Assembly (NCBI GenBank): GCA_020639115.1
Contig: JACKHG010000002.1
Location: 496,001 to 560,000, forward strand
Length of the DNA stretch: 64,000 nucleotides
DNA from: Phycisphaerales bacterium
GTDB lineage: Bacteria > Planctomycetota > Phycisphaerae > UBA1845
Direction: 5' to 3'
Positions 42,748 to 52,222 of the stretch are shown piece by piece. The notes below the pieces were generated by a model, which was not told the origin of the DNA, did not search any database, and saw only the letters and a list, made by a program, of their open reading frames with translations. The position numbers were made by a program, and so were the translations under genes. Position 1 is the first letter of the stretch. Every line of letters begins with the position of its first letter.

Positions 42748-44278
42748 AGGGGAACTCCTGGACGAAGTCCTGCACGATATTGGCGAATTTCAAGGCCCGC
42801 TCGATGTCCCCCTCCACGCGGGCGTGACCGGCGAGGAACAACTCCGACGCGCTCGCCTGCCCGCCGACGATGTCCCAGAACACCGGGGCCGCAATGCGAT
42901 ACGTGACCGCCGCGCCCTGCCCCTGCGTGCGGCCGACGTCGTGCAGCCGACCCCCGCGAAAACGACAGAGCCAGTCGCCGTCGGCAACCCCCTCGATGAC
43001 GTAACGCACGTCGAGATCGAGACCCGCCAGGCTCGCCATCCGGGAATCCGCGATGTGCTCCGGGAGAAAACGCTCGAAGTACGCCGCACAGCCATCGCCG
43101 TCCGCATCCGTTGCGGCGCTCCGGTGGTTGATCCGCCAGCCCGACTTCTGGCCGAAGGCGATCAGGCGGGCGAGCCGCGCCGCGTTCCACGGCGCCGGTC
43201 GCCGACGCACCAGCCGATCGGTCTGCGCCCGGTCGAAACGCGGCGATTCGAGCACGTACGCGGCGACCGCGCCCATCGCCGACGTGAACATCTGCTCGTA
43301 CGTCGAGGCCTCTGCTACCGGCACCACGGCGCCGGTGCCGATGAAACTTCCGCCGGCGACGTCGAGGCACTGCTCGAGCACGCGTTTGATGATCCGGTTG
43401 CTCGGCGGCTTGGGGTGTGTGATGTGGAAAACGCCATGGCCGTTCCGCTCGGTCTCGAGGATGTCCACGATCTCGCGGGCGACGTCGTCCACGCACATCA
43501 GGTTGGGCCGGGCAGCAGCATCCGCGGGAATACGCAGCGGAATGTGGTGCCGGTCGAAATCGCCGTACTGCGCCGACGCCTGGGCCAGCAGGCCGATGGC
43601 GCGGAACAGGTAGTAAATCCCCGTGAAACCGGTCGTCGCGCCGGTCTGGCTGTGGCCGACGATCACGCCCGGGCGGTGCACGGTGAGCCGCGCCCCGCAG
43701 GTTGCGGCTCGCGCGCGGGCCAGTTGCTCGCCCGTCCACTTGCTCTGCTCGTAGGCGTTGCGGAACGCGGGTGGCTCGTCGTGAAATTCCTCGACCGCCG
43801 AGTCGCAGTGCCCGCAGACGAACGCGGTGCTCACCAGGTGCCAGTCACGGCAACCCCAGGCGGTGGCCACGCGGAGCAGTTCGCGCGTTCCGTCGACGTT
43901 GGTTCGCTGTGGTTCCCCGTCGGCGCGCTGCTGGAAGGCGATGCTCCCGGCGGCGTGCAGCACCGTCGCGATCGTACCCTTGAGATGGTCGATGACCTCC
44001 GGCGCGAGACCGACGCGCGGCTCGTGCAGGTCGCCGCGCACGACCGCGAGCCGCCCGCTCTCGAAGTCGGGCTCGATGTCGCCGCGCCAGGGCGCCGCAG
44101 CCGTCGCGAGTCGCTCGCGCGCCTGCGCCGGCGTCGCCGCGCGGATGATGCACAGCACGCGGTGGTCGCGCGACAGCAGCTCATGCAAAAGGAACGAACC
44201 GAGCAGACCCGTGGCGCCGGTCAACACCACCCACGGCTCACGCCCGCCCGGCTGCTTGTCACGTGTATCATGCATCAT
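42713..44278 (-). CDS. NAD(P)-dependent thioester/fatty acyl reductase-like protein with SCP2 domain
   Basis: 521 aa. The N-terminal Rossmann domain opens VVLTGATGLLGSFLLHELL. It has the extended SDR features of thioester reductase / male-sterility proteins (VVRGDLHEPRVGL, VLHAAGSIAF, an NAYEQSKWTGEQLA Tyr-x-x-x-Lys site and HRPGVIVGHSQTG). The last 110 residues resemble an SCP2 sterol-carrier domain (YVIEGVADGDWLCRF). It is the first gene of an overlapping trio with a hydrolase and an adenylating enzyme, consistent with reduction of an activated acyl group to aldehyde or alcohol. Confidence 0.82.
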   Translation of the reverse strand: MMHDTRDKQPGGREPWVVLTGATGLLGSFLLHELLSRDHRVLCIIRAATPAQARERLATAAAPWRGDIEPDFESGRLAVVRGDLHEPRVGLAPEVIDHLKGTIATVLHAAGSIAFQQRADGEPQRTNVDGTRELLRVATAWGCRDWHLVSTAFVCGHCDSAVEEFHDEPPAFRNAYEQSKWTGEQLARARAATCGARLTVHRPGVIVGHSQTGATTGFTGIYYLFRAIGLLAQASAQYGDFDRHHIPLRIPADAAARPNLMCVDDVAREIVDILETERNGHGVFHITHPKPPSNRIIKRVLEQCLDVAGGSFIGTGAVVPVAEASTYEQMFTSAMGAVAAYVLESPRFDRAQTDRLVRRRPAPWNAARLARLIAFGQKSGWRINHRSAATDADGDGCAAYFERFLPEHIADSRMASLAGLDLDVRYVIEGVADGDWLCRFRGGRLHDVGRTQGQGAAVTYRIAAPVFWDIVGGQASASELFLAGHARVEGDIERALKFANIVQDFVQEFPFDRQCQQRADA

Positions 44279-44314
44279 CTTGAAGTCGGCGCACGCACCC
44301 CCCGCGCGTGCGCG

Positions 44315-45892
44315 TCAGAAGCCGCTCGGCAACCGCAGGTTGCGCTCGAGCAGCCGCGGATCATCGTAGTCGTAGGCATCCATGCGGATCTTCATCGTTC
44401 CCAGTTGCCGCGGCCGTCCCGCCTGCAGCATGCCCGTCGGCGCCAAGAGCCATCCCTCCGCCCGGGCGGCGCCGTGCACGAGCCCATCGCTGCCGAACAT
44501 GCTCGCGACCCCGTCGCCCAGCGGCAGGTGCGTCAGATCGCTGTACGGTTCCAGACGGTAGGTGACCCTCTCGTCGGCCGAAGCACCCGGATCGGTATTC
44601 TCAGCCGTATCCACCGTGAGGACAAGGTGCTGGCCGGCATTGACCGTCACGACCGGCTCGGTGACGTGCGTGCCGTCGTCCGGCACGATCGCGGGCATGA
44701 ACAGCTCGTGCCGGTTGTCCGTCGGCCTCTGGACAGCGTAGGCCATGTTGGGCAGCGGGGCGTGGTACTCGGCCTCAGCCGCCTTCTCGACGAACTCCGC
44801 GACCCACAACGTGTGGTAACACCCGCACGTGCGCACGAACTCGTACACCGCGGGCCGCCGCTGACTGTCGAGCGTCACGCGAATCACCACGCCGTCGATA
44901 CGCCCGGCCTGCGGATCGCCCGCGGACAGCGCCGGCCGTGCCGGATACCACGCGACGTAAATGAGCTGGTCGTAACGCTGGTCGCGAACGCGCGCCGTCG
45001 CGTGCGCCCAGTAGACGACCGGATCCGCGTCGTCGATCTTGACGGTGATATCCGTCGGTGAACCAGTGAGATAGACGCGGCCGATGCGATCGTCGCGCGC
45101 GGGATAGTCGGCCTGCGGGTTGATCTCCTGCACGAAGACCGGCGCATAGATACGTGCGAGGGTCGCGACGTCGGCGTCCTGCAACTCTGCAGGAGTGGGC
45201 GGCGGCGTCGTCCCGGGCGAGTAGACGCGGGTATGGTCGAACTGCGCGGTCGTGGAGCGCTCGGTGGCGCCCTTGTCCGCCATCTCGGCGCCGAGCGTCG
45301 CGGGTACGTAGAGCGGCGCGGTCAGCAGGACGCGTCCCAGCCGGCCGGCATCTCCGGCGGCGGGGGCGATGCGCTTGCGGATATCCACGAGCACCTTGTG
45401 CAGGGCGGCGCGGTCGGGTGCGGCATCAACGGCTGCCAGGTCCTTCGCGAGCGCTTTCTGGCTGGCCTGGGCGAAGTGTTCCTTCAGGGCGGCACGGAGG
45501 GCGTCCGGGCCGGCAGTCGCGGACGACATCCGGTAGTGGTTGGCCAGCCACTGCAGCCCTTCCGGCGGCATCCGCTCGAGCTCACCCTGCGCGGTGCGGT
45601 CCGCGAGGGCATGGGCGGAGCGGAGGACTTCGGTCCCGGCTTGCCGCATGGTGGCGAGGTCATTCGCGGCGAGCGCGTCGTCCAGATCGGCGCGCAGGGG
45701 CGCGTCGAAACGCAGCTCGCCGTGACCCTGGACCGCCGTGGCGGCTGCGTCGCGCACGTCCTGCCGCTCGGCCTCGTAGGTCACACCTTCCGTATAGCGT
45801 GCGGGTGCGCAGCCGGTGATGACGAGCAGGGCTGTGGCCAGGCTGGCTGCTGCGGCGGCGCGGGCCGCGGAATGTCGCGAGCGCTTAGTCAC
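44315..45892 (-). CDS. Unknown lipoprotein, 525 aa
   Basis: Lipobox LLVITGC after a basic N-terminus. There is a helical N-terminal half with many Ala/Leu heptads and a beta-rich C-terminal half (YAPVFVQEINPQADYPARDDRIGRVYL, FVRTCGCYHTLWVAEFVEKA). No enzyme motif was recognised. It overlaps the next gene upstream by 8 bp and is probably in an operon with it. It is likely attached to the inner leaflet of the outer membrane or the periplasmic face of the inner membrane. Confidence 0.75.
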   Translation of the reverse strand: MTKRSRHSAARAAAAASLATALLVITGCAPARYTEGVTYEAERQDVRDAAATAVQGHGELRFDAPLRADLDDALAANDLATMRQAGTEVLRSAHALADRTAQGELERMPPEGLQWLANHYRMSSATAGPDALRAALKEHFAQASQKALAKDLAAVDAAPDRAALHKVLVDIRKRIAPAAGDAGRLGRVLLTAPLYVPATLGAEMADKGATERSTTAQFDHTRVYSPGTTPPPTPAELQDADVATLARIYAPVFVQEINPQADYPARDDRIGRVYLTGSPTDITVKIDDADPVVYWAHATARVRDQRYDQLIYVAWYPARPALSAGDPQAGRIDGVVIRVTLDSQRRPAVYEFVRTCGCYHTLWVAEFVEKAAEAEYHAPLPNMAYAVQRPTDNRHELFMPAIVPDDGTHVTEPVVTVNAGQHLVLTVDTAENTDPGASADERVTYRLEPYSDLTHLPLGDGVASMFGSDGLVHGAARAEGWLLAPTGMLQAGRPRQLGTMKIRMDAYDYDDPRLLERNLRLPSGF

Positions 45893-46391
45893 GCAGGTTG
45901 CCTCCGCCGTACATGCGGTCGAGCGCCTTCCAGAACGCCGCCAGCCAGCGGCGCGAGGCCTCGGCGGTGCCCAGCTCGAGCTCCTCGTTGAGGAACTTGC
46001 CCCAGGACGCTTGCTTCCAGGCGACGAACTTCGCGATGGCCTTGTCGCCCGCGGTGCCCGGTTGGGGTTTCACCTGGTTGAGCGGCGAGTAGAGCGCCCG
46101 TAACTGGGCGTTCGTGCCCGGGCCGGCGCTGATGCAGTGGGCGTAGACGTTCAGGTTTTCCTGCAGGTCCCACAGGCACACCATGCAGACGACGAGGCCA
46201 TCCTCCACCTCCGGGTTGGTCACCGGGAAGATCATGCGGATGAAGCGGTCGTCGATCCGCTTGAACAGGCGCGGTTTCTCGGAGATGACGATCCCGCCGC
46301 GCTTTACGTACGCGGTCTCGACGCGAAACGCGTCGCTCGTCACGGTCTGTTGCACGATGTCGTGGTCGGTCATGGTCATGGTTGCGGTCAT
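45885..46391 (-). CDS. Unknown 168-aa protein
   Basis: Not recognised. No signal peptide or membrane segment. Motifs visible are FIRMIFPVTNPEVEDGLVVCMVCLWDLQENLNVYAHC and KFVAWKQASWGKFL. It overlaps the lipoprotein gene by 8 bp, suggesting a functional pair. Confidence 0.72.
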   Translation of the reverse strand: MTATMTMTDHDIVQQTVTSDAFRVETAYVKRGGIVISEKPRLFKRIDDRFIRMIFPVTNPEVEDGLVVCMVCLWDLQENLNVYAHCISAGPGTNAQLRALYSPLNQVKPQPGTAGDKAIAKFVAWKQASWGKFLNEELELGTAEASRRWLAAFWKALDRMYGGGNLRD

Positions 46392-46417
46392 GTTTTCGTC
46401 CTCTCGTTCTTGTACCC

Positions 46418-47041
46418 TCAGGATGGCTGGTTATTGCTCGCCGGCGGCGTTTTGCGGTACATGTCCAGGCTCTGCAGGTAGGTGATCACCTGCCAGATCT
46501 GTGCGCGGGCGAGCGTGTCGCCGAACGCGGGCATCGCGGTGCTGGAGCCGTCGGGGTATTGCACGACGTCGCCGAAGCCCGCGTTGATCTTGCGGAACCA
46601 CGCGCGCGGCGCGCCCCCGTGGATCGTCGCGGCGAAGCGCGAACCGAACGCGTGCATGTCGCGCGGGGCGTGTCCGGGCAGCAGGTCGCCGCCGTCGCCG
46701 CGCGCGTCGGCGCCGTGACACCGCTGACACATGGCGCGGTAGATCACCGCACCGCGGCTAACCGCCGCTCCGTCGCGGTTGGCGCTGTAGGGGTTGTGCG
46801 TGGTGGAGAGTTCCTGGTCGCGAGCCCGGGCCTCGTCCACGGTGATGCCCTCGCGTGCGGCGGTCCAGGCGTACCACGCCGCCTGCGGATTCTGCGGGTC
46901 CGCCGCCAGCATCTGCCGGTATTCCTTGTCGTGCTGCGGCCAGATCGCCTGCGAAAGCGGGATCGGACCGGCACAGGCGCCGATAATGATCAGCAGGCCC
47001 GCCGCAGCGCCGGCGAGCGCGAGAGTCGTTCGCGTCGTCAT
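46418..47041 (-). CDS. Cytochrome c lipoprotein (class I)
   Basis: 207 aa. A lipobox-like LLIIIGAC follows a hydrophobic stretch. The heme-binding motif is CQRCH (MCQRCHGADARGDGG), with a likely Met ligand in STAMPAFGDTLARAQIW. An N-terminal 80-residue extension precedes the heme domain. It probably shuttles electrons at the periplasmic face. The start at 47041 puts the hydrophobic segment at the N-terminus; the upstream in-frame ATG is less likely. Confidence 0.85.
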   Translation of the reverse strand: MTTRTTLALAGAAAGLLIIIGACAGPIPLSQAIWPQHDKEYRQMLAADPQNPQAAWYAWTAAREGITVDEARARDQELSTTHNPYSANRDGAAVSRGAVIYRAMCQRCHGADARGDGGDLLPGHAPRDMHAFGSRFAATIHGGAPRAWFRKINAGFGDVVQYPDGSSTAMPAFGDTLARAQIWQVITYLQSLDMYRKTPPASNNQPS

Positions 47042-47198
47042 CTGATTTTCCCTGAATCGAGGGGCCGACGCCCACGTCGGCATTCTGTCCACAGGCTGGC
47101 TACGCTAGAATACGACCGGGTGGGCGGCGCGACCGCTGCTTTGCACATTTTGCAACGCTTTCCCGCGCGTGCATCCCGCCCGACAATACTGGCGTGCA

Positions 47199-48716
47199 AT
47201 GCCGCACGCCCCGAACACCATGACGCTCGCCCGACGCATCGTATTCAAGACCATCCTGCTGACCGCGGCGCTGCTCGCCGCCGGGGGCGGCATGGTCACC
47301 GCCATGCTCGCCCTGCAGCGGCTCACCGCGAGCACGCGCGAGGAGTTCGACGAGCTGCGCGAGGTGCGTCGCGTCGATCGCCACCTGCAGGAGTCGATCC
47401 GGGCGATCGCGGGCGGCGACCGCGGCGCGGTGCTCGCGGAGTTGAACGTCGCGATCGCCGGCCTCGCCCAGTTTGGAGAATACCAAGAGAGCCAGCCAAC
47501 CGAGTTCGGGCCGCATCACGCTTCGGCGGAGGAGTCACTGGGCGCCAGCACGTTCGCGGCGCTCGAGCGCGCCGCCCGGCGGCTGCAGGCCGAACCGCCG
47601 CAGCCCGGCTGGGCCGCGGCGGTTCACGCCGACCTCAGCGGCGCGACGGAGACCCTCGATCGCCTGGCCGACGAGATCGAGGACGCGGTGGCGGCCGTGC
47701 ATGCGCGGACCGCGGCGCGCTTCCGCGCCACGACCTGGCTGCTTTTTGTCTTGGCGCTCGTTTCCACCTGCGCCGGACTGCTCTTCAGCGTGCTGCACTA
47801 CCGCAGCGTCGTCCGCCCGCTGCGCGAGCTGCTCGTCGGCACGCGCCGGCTGGCCCAGGGTGACCTGGCGGTACGGCTCGCGCCCACCGGCGATCGGGAA
47901 TTTCACGATCTCAAGCAGGGTTTCAACGACATGGCTGCGGAACTCGAGGCGCTGTGCACCAACCTCGAGGAGCGCGTCGCCGAGCAGAGCAAGGAACTGG
48001 CGGTCGCCGAACGGCTCGCCAGCGTCGGCTTTCTCGCCGCCGGCGTCGCCCACGAGATCAACAACCCGCTCGCGATCATGAGCGGCTGCGCCGAGTCCCT
48101 GCTGCGGCGGCTGGGTGCCGACGGCAGCCTCAACGGCGAAGCGCAGACCTGGGCACGCGATCTCGAGGCGATTCGCGACGAGGCGTTCCGGTGCAAGCGG
48201 ATCACCCAGGGCCTGCTCGATCTGTCGCGGATGGGCGACCCCAACCGCGGCCCGGTCTCGCTGGCCACGGTCGTGGCGGAGTGCGTGCAACTGCTGGGCT
48301 CCTGGCCGGGTTGCAAGGAGACGCGGATCGAATGCCCGACGGCGCCGGCGGACGCGTTCGTGGTGTCCGCGTCCGAGCAGGAGCTCAAGCAGGTCGTGCT
48401 CAACCTGCTCGTCAACGCCGTCGAAGCCTCCGACCCCGCCACCGGCCGCGTGGAGCTGCGCCTGGGCAGCGACAACGGCGACGTCACCCTGCAGGTGATC
48501 GACAACGGCCGCGGCATGACGCCGGAAACGCTCGACCGCGTCTTCGAGCCGTTCTTCACGACCGGCAAGGGCCGCCGGGGCCACGGCCTGGGACTCTCCA
48601 TCAGTCACGCCATCGTGCAGCGCCAGGGCGGCACGCTGACCGCGCACAGCGCCGGTCCGGGCCGAGGGAGCCGCTTCCTCTTGAGTTTACCTGCATTGAC
48701 CGGTGCGAAATCATGA
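47199..48716 (+). CDS. Membrane sensor histidine kinase with HAMP domain
   Basis: 505 aa from this start; 47169 and 47220 are alternatives and none has a clear ribosome-binding site. Two membrane helices flank a helical periplasmic domain of about 150 residues. HAMP follows (VVRPLRELLVGTRRLAQGD). The phosphoacceptor His is in GVAHEINNPLAIMSG. The ATPase domain shows NLLVNAVEASDP, DNGRGMT and GRRGHGLGLSIS. Its stop codon overlaps the start of the response regulator gene (ATGA), so the two form a coupled pair. Confidence 0.9.
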   Translation: MPHAPNTMTLARRIVFKTILLTAALLAAGGGMVTAMLALQRLTASTREEFDELREVRRVDRHLQESIRAIAGGDRGAVLAELNVAIAGLAQFGEYQESQPTEFGPHHASAEESLGASTFAALERAARRLQAEPPQPGWAAAVHADLSGATETLDRLADEIEDAVAAVHARTAARFRATTWLLFVLALVSTCAGLLFSVLHYRSVVRPLRELLVGTRRLAQGDLAVRLAPTGDREFHDLKQGFNDMAAELEALCTNLEERVAEQSKELAVAERLASVGFLAAGVAHEINNPLAIMSGCAESLLRRLGADGSLNGEAQTWARDLEAIRDEAFRCKRITQGLLDLSRMGDPNRGPVSLATVVAECVQLLGSWPGCKETRIECPTAPADAFVVSASEQELKQVVLNLLVNAVEASDPATGRVELRLGSDNGDVTLQVIDNGRGMTPETLDRVFEPFFTTGKGRRGHGLGLSISHAIVQRQGGTLTAHSAGPGRGSRFLLSLPALTGAKS

Positions 48717-49348
48717 GTGCGCCCGACCCCGCCATGCTGCGCGTCTGCATCGTCGAGGATGAAGCCCGCCTCCGCGAACTGCTCGTCCGTGAGGTCGCCG
48801 CGATGGGCCACACGAGCATCGGGTGCCCGTCCGCCGAGCAGGCCTGGCCCGAGGTGGAGGCCGGCGTCGACGTGGTCCTGCTCGATCTGAACCTGCCCGG
48901 CATGAGCGGCATGGACATGCTTACCCGCATCCGCGCCGAACAGCTCGACGTCGCGGTCGTCATCCTCACCGGCTTCGGCGGCTTCGAAACCGCGGTCGAA
49001 TCACTCCGCAATCGCGCGGAGGACTACCTCACCAAGCCCTGCAGCCTCGCGGACATCGACCGCGTGCTGGCCCGCGTGCTGGAGCGCAAACGCACCGCCG
49101 AAAGGGAGCAGGCGTTCGCGGAGTCCGCGCGGCGGGTGGCGGAGGCGGAACCGGCGATCCGCCTGCCGGTCGACGTGGACGGCGAACGCTCCGCCCGCAC
49201 GGTCGAGGAGGTCGAACGCGACCACATCCTCGCGGTACTGCACGCACACGACATGGACAAGCCCGCAGCCGCGGCCGAGCTCGGCATCAGCCTGCGCACG
49301 CTGTACAACAAGATCCACGCCTACCGCCAGCAGGGCTTCATCAACTGA
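48713..49348 (+). CDS. Response regulator with Fis-type helix-turn-helix
   Basis: 211 aa. Receiver domain: acidic CIVEDE, phosphorylatable Asp in VVLLDLNLPGM, Thr in ILTGFGG and Lys in LTKPCS. A linker leads to a Fis-like helix-turn-helix (HDMDKPAAAAELGISLRTLYNKI). The central AAA+ domain of NtrC proteins is missing, giving an ActR/PrrA-like layout that would act on sigma-70-type promoters. Its partner is the overlapping upstream kinase. Confidence 0.9.
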   Translation: MSAPDPAMLRVCIVEDEARLRELLVREVAAMGHTSIGCPSAEQAWPEVEAGVDVVLLDLNLPGMSGMDMLTRIRAEQLDVAVVILTGFGGFETAVESLRNRAEDYLTKPCSLADIDRVLARVLERKRTAEREQAFAESARRVAEAEPAIRLPVDVDGERSARTVEEVERDHILAVLHAHDMDKPAAAAELGISLRTLYNKIHAYRQQGFIN

Positions 49349-49377
49349 GGGATTCGCCGAGGGGATCTGCGCCGGCG

Positions 49378-51324
49378 TCAGCCGGGTAGCGCCGGCTGCG
49401 CGAGCGTGGCCACCGCGTCGAGCAGCTCCGCCTCGTCCACCGGCTTGGTGAGATGCTTGCGAAAACCAGCCTGCAGGGCCCGGTCGCGATCCTCCAGGCG
49501 GGCGAACGCGGTCAGTGCGATAGCCGGCAGCTTCGCGAAGGCGTCGTCGCGGGCGCGGATCGCCCGGATCAGGTCGTAGCCGTCGCGGCCGGGCATGCGG
49601 ATGTCGCTGACCAGCACGTCGGGCCGGAACGTGTCGATCGCCGCGAGCGCGGGCTGCACCGCGTTCGCGGTGAAGACCGCCGCGCCGGCGTCGGCAAGAA
49701 TGCGGCGGAACAGTTCGCAACCGTCCGGGTTGTCCTCGACTACGAGCACGCGCACGTCGCGCAGCGCCGGCGCGGCCGGCGCTCTGGACAACCGATCCGC
49801 CTGCTCCGGGGCGTCCCTCCGGCCGCCCGGCGGCGCCTGCGGGAGCGTGATCTCGAAGGTCGCGCCCTTGCCCAGGCCCGGACTGTCCGCGCGAATGACG
49901 CCCCCGTGGGCCTCCGTTAGGCTTTTCGCAATGGTCAGGCCGAGGCCGAGTCCGCCCTGCTCGCGCGTGCTGGCGGATTCCGCCTGGCGGAAGCGCTCGA
50001 AGATGTGCGGCAGCATTTGGGGCGCAATGCCCCGGCCGTTGTCCGTCACCGCGATGGCGATGGCTGCGCCGTCGGCGCGGAGCGTCACGGTAATCCGTCC
50101 GCCCTCCGGCGTGAACTTGACGGCGTTGCTGAGCAGATTCGAGAGGACCTGCTGAAGCCGCGCGCCGTCGCAGGTGACGGCGCCGTCGTTCTCCGGGATG
50201 CACTGCTCGATACGGATTGACTTCGCGTCGGCCAGCGGCTGGGACATTTCGATCGCGGAGGCGATGATCGTGCGCGGCGCGACCGTCTGCAGGTTGAGCT
50301 GCAGCTTGCCGCTGGTGATCCGCGACACGTCGAGCAGGTCGGAAATCAGCCGCGCCTGGATGCGCGCGTTGCGCTCGATGATATCGAGCCCCTGGGCGAG
50401 GTCGTCCTCCGACGTGGCCCCGCGTCTCAACAACTGGGCCCAGCCGATCATCGCGTTGAGCGGCGTTCGCAGCTCGTGCGAGAGCGTCGCCAGGAAATCA
50501 TCCTTCAACCGGTTGGCATTTTCCGCTTCCGCCCGGGCGACCTGCGCATCGACCAGCAGCCGCTCGCGCTCCTGCTCGATCTTGAGCCGGTCGGTGATGT
50601 CCATCGCCATGGCCAGGCATACGCCGGGCCGCGTGTGCCGGGAGATGTTCCACTCGAGGTATACCGTGCTGCCGTCCTTCGCACGCAGCGGGAACATGCC
50701 GGTCCACGTCTGGCCTTCCTTGAGCAACTGCCGAATCTCGGCGATCCGCGCGCGCTGCTCCGCGGGCACCGCGTCGGCCACGTTCCGGCCGATCAGGCAG
50801 TCGCAATCCTCCTGCAGCAGGTGGCACATCGCGGGATTCACGTCGATGTACTCGAGTTCCTCGTTGAACAGCGCGATACCCGCCAGCGCGTTGTCGAACA
50901 CGGCGCGGAACTTCGCCTCGCTCTCGCGCAGCTCATCCTCCGCCCGCCGGGCACGCAGCAACGCGCGCACCGTCGCCAGCAGCACGGGCGGCTCAACCGG
51001 GCGCACCAGGTACCCGTCGGCGCCCGATTCCAGGCCCTGCACCCGGTCGGCGTCCTCCACCGCGGTCGCCGAAATGTGCAGGATCGGCGTATGCGCGGAG
51101 GACTTGACACCGCGCAATCGCCGGCAGACCTCGAAGCCGTCCATGTCCGGAAGATTGACGTCCAGGACGACGAGTTCGACGCCACGTTCCGCCGCCGCCA
51201 GCGCCTCCGCACCCGTGCTCGCCTCGACGACCTGCCAGCCGGCGGCGCGCAAAATGCGCACCGTCCCGTACAGCGTGGCGGGGTTGTCATCGACGACGAG
51301 GATGGGCGGCTTCTCAGCGGGCAT
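49378..51324 (-). CDS. Hybrid histidine kinase (REC-PAS-HisKA-HATPase-REC)
   Basis: 648 aa, soluble. REC domain 1-120 (ILVVDDN, VVLDVNLPDMDG), a PAS domain at about 135-255 (FRAVFDNALAGIALFNEELEYIDVNP), and HisKA with His in LATLSHELRTPLNAM. The HATPase shows NLLSNAVKFTPEGG, DNGRGIA and GGLGLGLTIAKSL. The C-terminal REC has VLVVEDNPDGC and VLVSDIRMPGRDG. It overlaps the adjacent kinase gene by 11 bp at the end of a stressosome operon, so it is a likely downstream target. Confidence 0.92.
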   Translation of the reverse strand: MPAEKPPILVVDDNPATLYGTVRILRAAGWQVVEASTGAEALAAAERGVELVVLDVNLPDMDGFEVCRRLRGVKSSAHTPILHISATAVEDADRVQGLESGADGYLVRPVEPPVLLATVRALLRARRAEDELRESEAKFRAVFDNALAGIALFNEELEYIDVNPAMCHLLQEDCDCLIGRNVADAVPAEQRARIAEIRQLLKEGQTWTGMFPLRAKDGSTVYLEWNISRHTRPGVCLAMAMDITDRLKIEQERERLLVDAQVARAEAENANRLKDDFLATLSHELRTPLNAMIGWAQLLRRGATSEDDLAQGLDIIERNARIQARLISDLLDVSRITSGKLQLNLQTVAPRTIIASAIEMSQPLADAKSIRIEQCIPENDGAVTCDGARLQQVLSNLLSNAVKFTPEGGRITVTLRADGAAIAIAVTDNGRGIAPQMLPHIFERFRQAESASTREQGGLGLGLTIAKSLTEAHGGVIRADSPGLGKGATFEITLPQAPPGGRRDAPEQADRLSRAPAAPALRDVRVLVVEDNPDGCELFRRILADAGAAVFTANAVQPALAAIDTFRPDVLVSDIRMPGRDGYDLIRAIRARDDAFAKLPAIALTAFARLEDRDRALQAGFRKHLTKPVDEAELLDAVATLAQPALPG

Positions 51325-52222
51325 CGGTAGCCTCCTCCGTCGCCGGCACATCCTCCGCATTGCCGTAGCAGATGGGAATCGTGACGGAGAAAACGGAGCC
51401 CTCGCCCGGCGTGCTGGTCATCCCTACAACGCCGCCGAGCAGATCCGCGATCTTCCGGCTGATCGCCAGGCCCAGGCCCGTGCCGCGCAGCTTGCGCTGC
51501 AACGGCGAGTCCACCTGCGTGAAGTCATCGAAGATGATGCGCTGGTGCTCGGGGGCAATTCCGATGCCGGTGTCCTCCACGGAGATCGTGACCCGATCAT
51601 CCGCGACGTGCCGGCAGCTTACGCGCACCGCGCCCTCTTCGGTAAATTTCAAGGCGTTCGAAATGAAGTTGCGCAGGATCTGCGTGAGTCGCTTGTCGTC
51701 CGTATACACGCGGTCCACGTCCGCCGGTTCCTCGACGATGAGTTCGACGCGGTCATTCGTCAGGATCGGCCGGAACATGCCGCGCAGGCCCGCGAACAGC
51801 TCCGCCATGTGGAACCACACCGGGTGCACGCTGATCCGGCCGGCCTCGATCTTCGCCAGGTCGAGCAGGTCATTGACCAGTTCGGTAAGGTCGGCGGCTG
51901 CACCATCCATGAAACGCACCTGCTTCTCCTGCTCGGCGGAGAGCGGTCCGTCCATCCGGTCGAGCAGCAGCCGGGCCATGCTGCGGATCGCCCCCAGCGG
52001 CGTGCGGAACTCGTGGCTCATGTACGAGAGGAACCGGCTCTTGAGCTCCGACACCTCACGCAGCGCGACGGCCCGGTCGTCGAGCTCGGCGTAAAGCGCC
52101 ACGACCCCCTTGTTCGTCTCGGTGAGCTCGCGACTGAGCTGCGCAATCTGCCGCTCGCGCTCGGCGAGTGCGCTCCGCAGCCGCTGCTCTTCGCTGCCGG
52201 GTTGTCGCGCGGCGTCACTCAT
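51314..52222 (-). CDS. Soluble sensor histidine kinase in the stressosome operon
   Basis: 302 aa. An N-terminal coiled coil (EEQRLRSALAERERQIAQL) replaces any membrane or PAS domain. HisKA has His in YMSHEFRTPLGAIRSMARL. The HATPase shows NFISNALKFTEEGA, DTGIGIA and RGTGLGLAISRKI. With no visible input domain, it may be controlled through the stressosome proteins encoded just upstream. It overlaps neighbouring genes on both sides (8 and 11 bp). Confidence 0.9.
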   Translation of the reverse strand: MSDAARQPGSEEQRLRSALAERERQIAQLSRELTETNKGVVALYAELDDRAVALREVSELKSRFLSYMSHEFRTPLGAIRSMARLLLDRMDGPLSAEQEKQVRFMDGAAADLTELVNDLLDLAKIEAGRISVHPVWFHMAELFAGLRGMFRPILTNDRVELIVEEPADVDRVYTDDKRLTQILRNFISNALKFTEEGAVRVSCRHVADDRVTISVEDTGIGIAPEHQRIIFDDFTQVDSPLQRKLRGTGLGLAISRKIADLLGGVVGMTSTPGEGSVFSVTIPICYGNAEDVPATEEATDAR

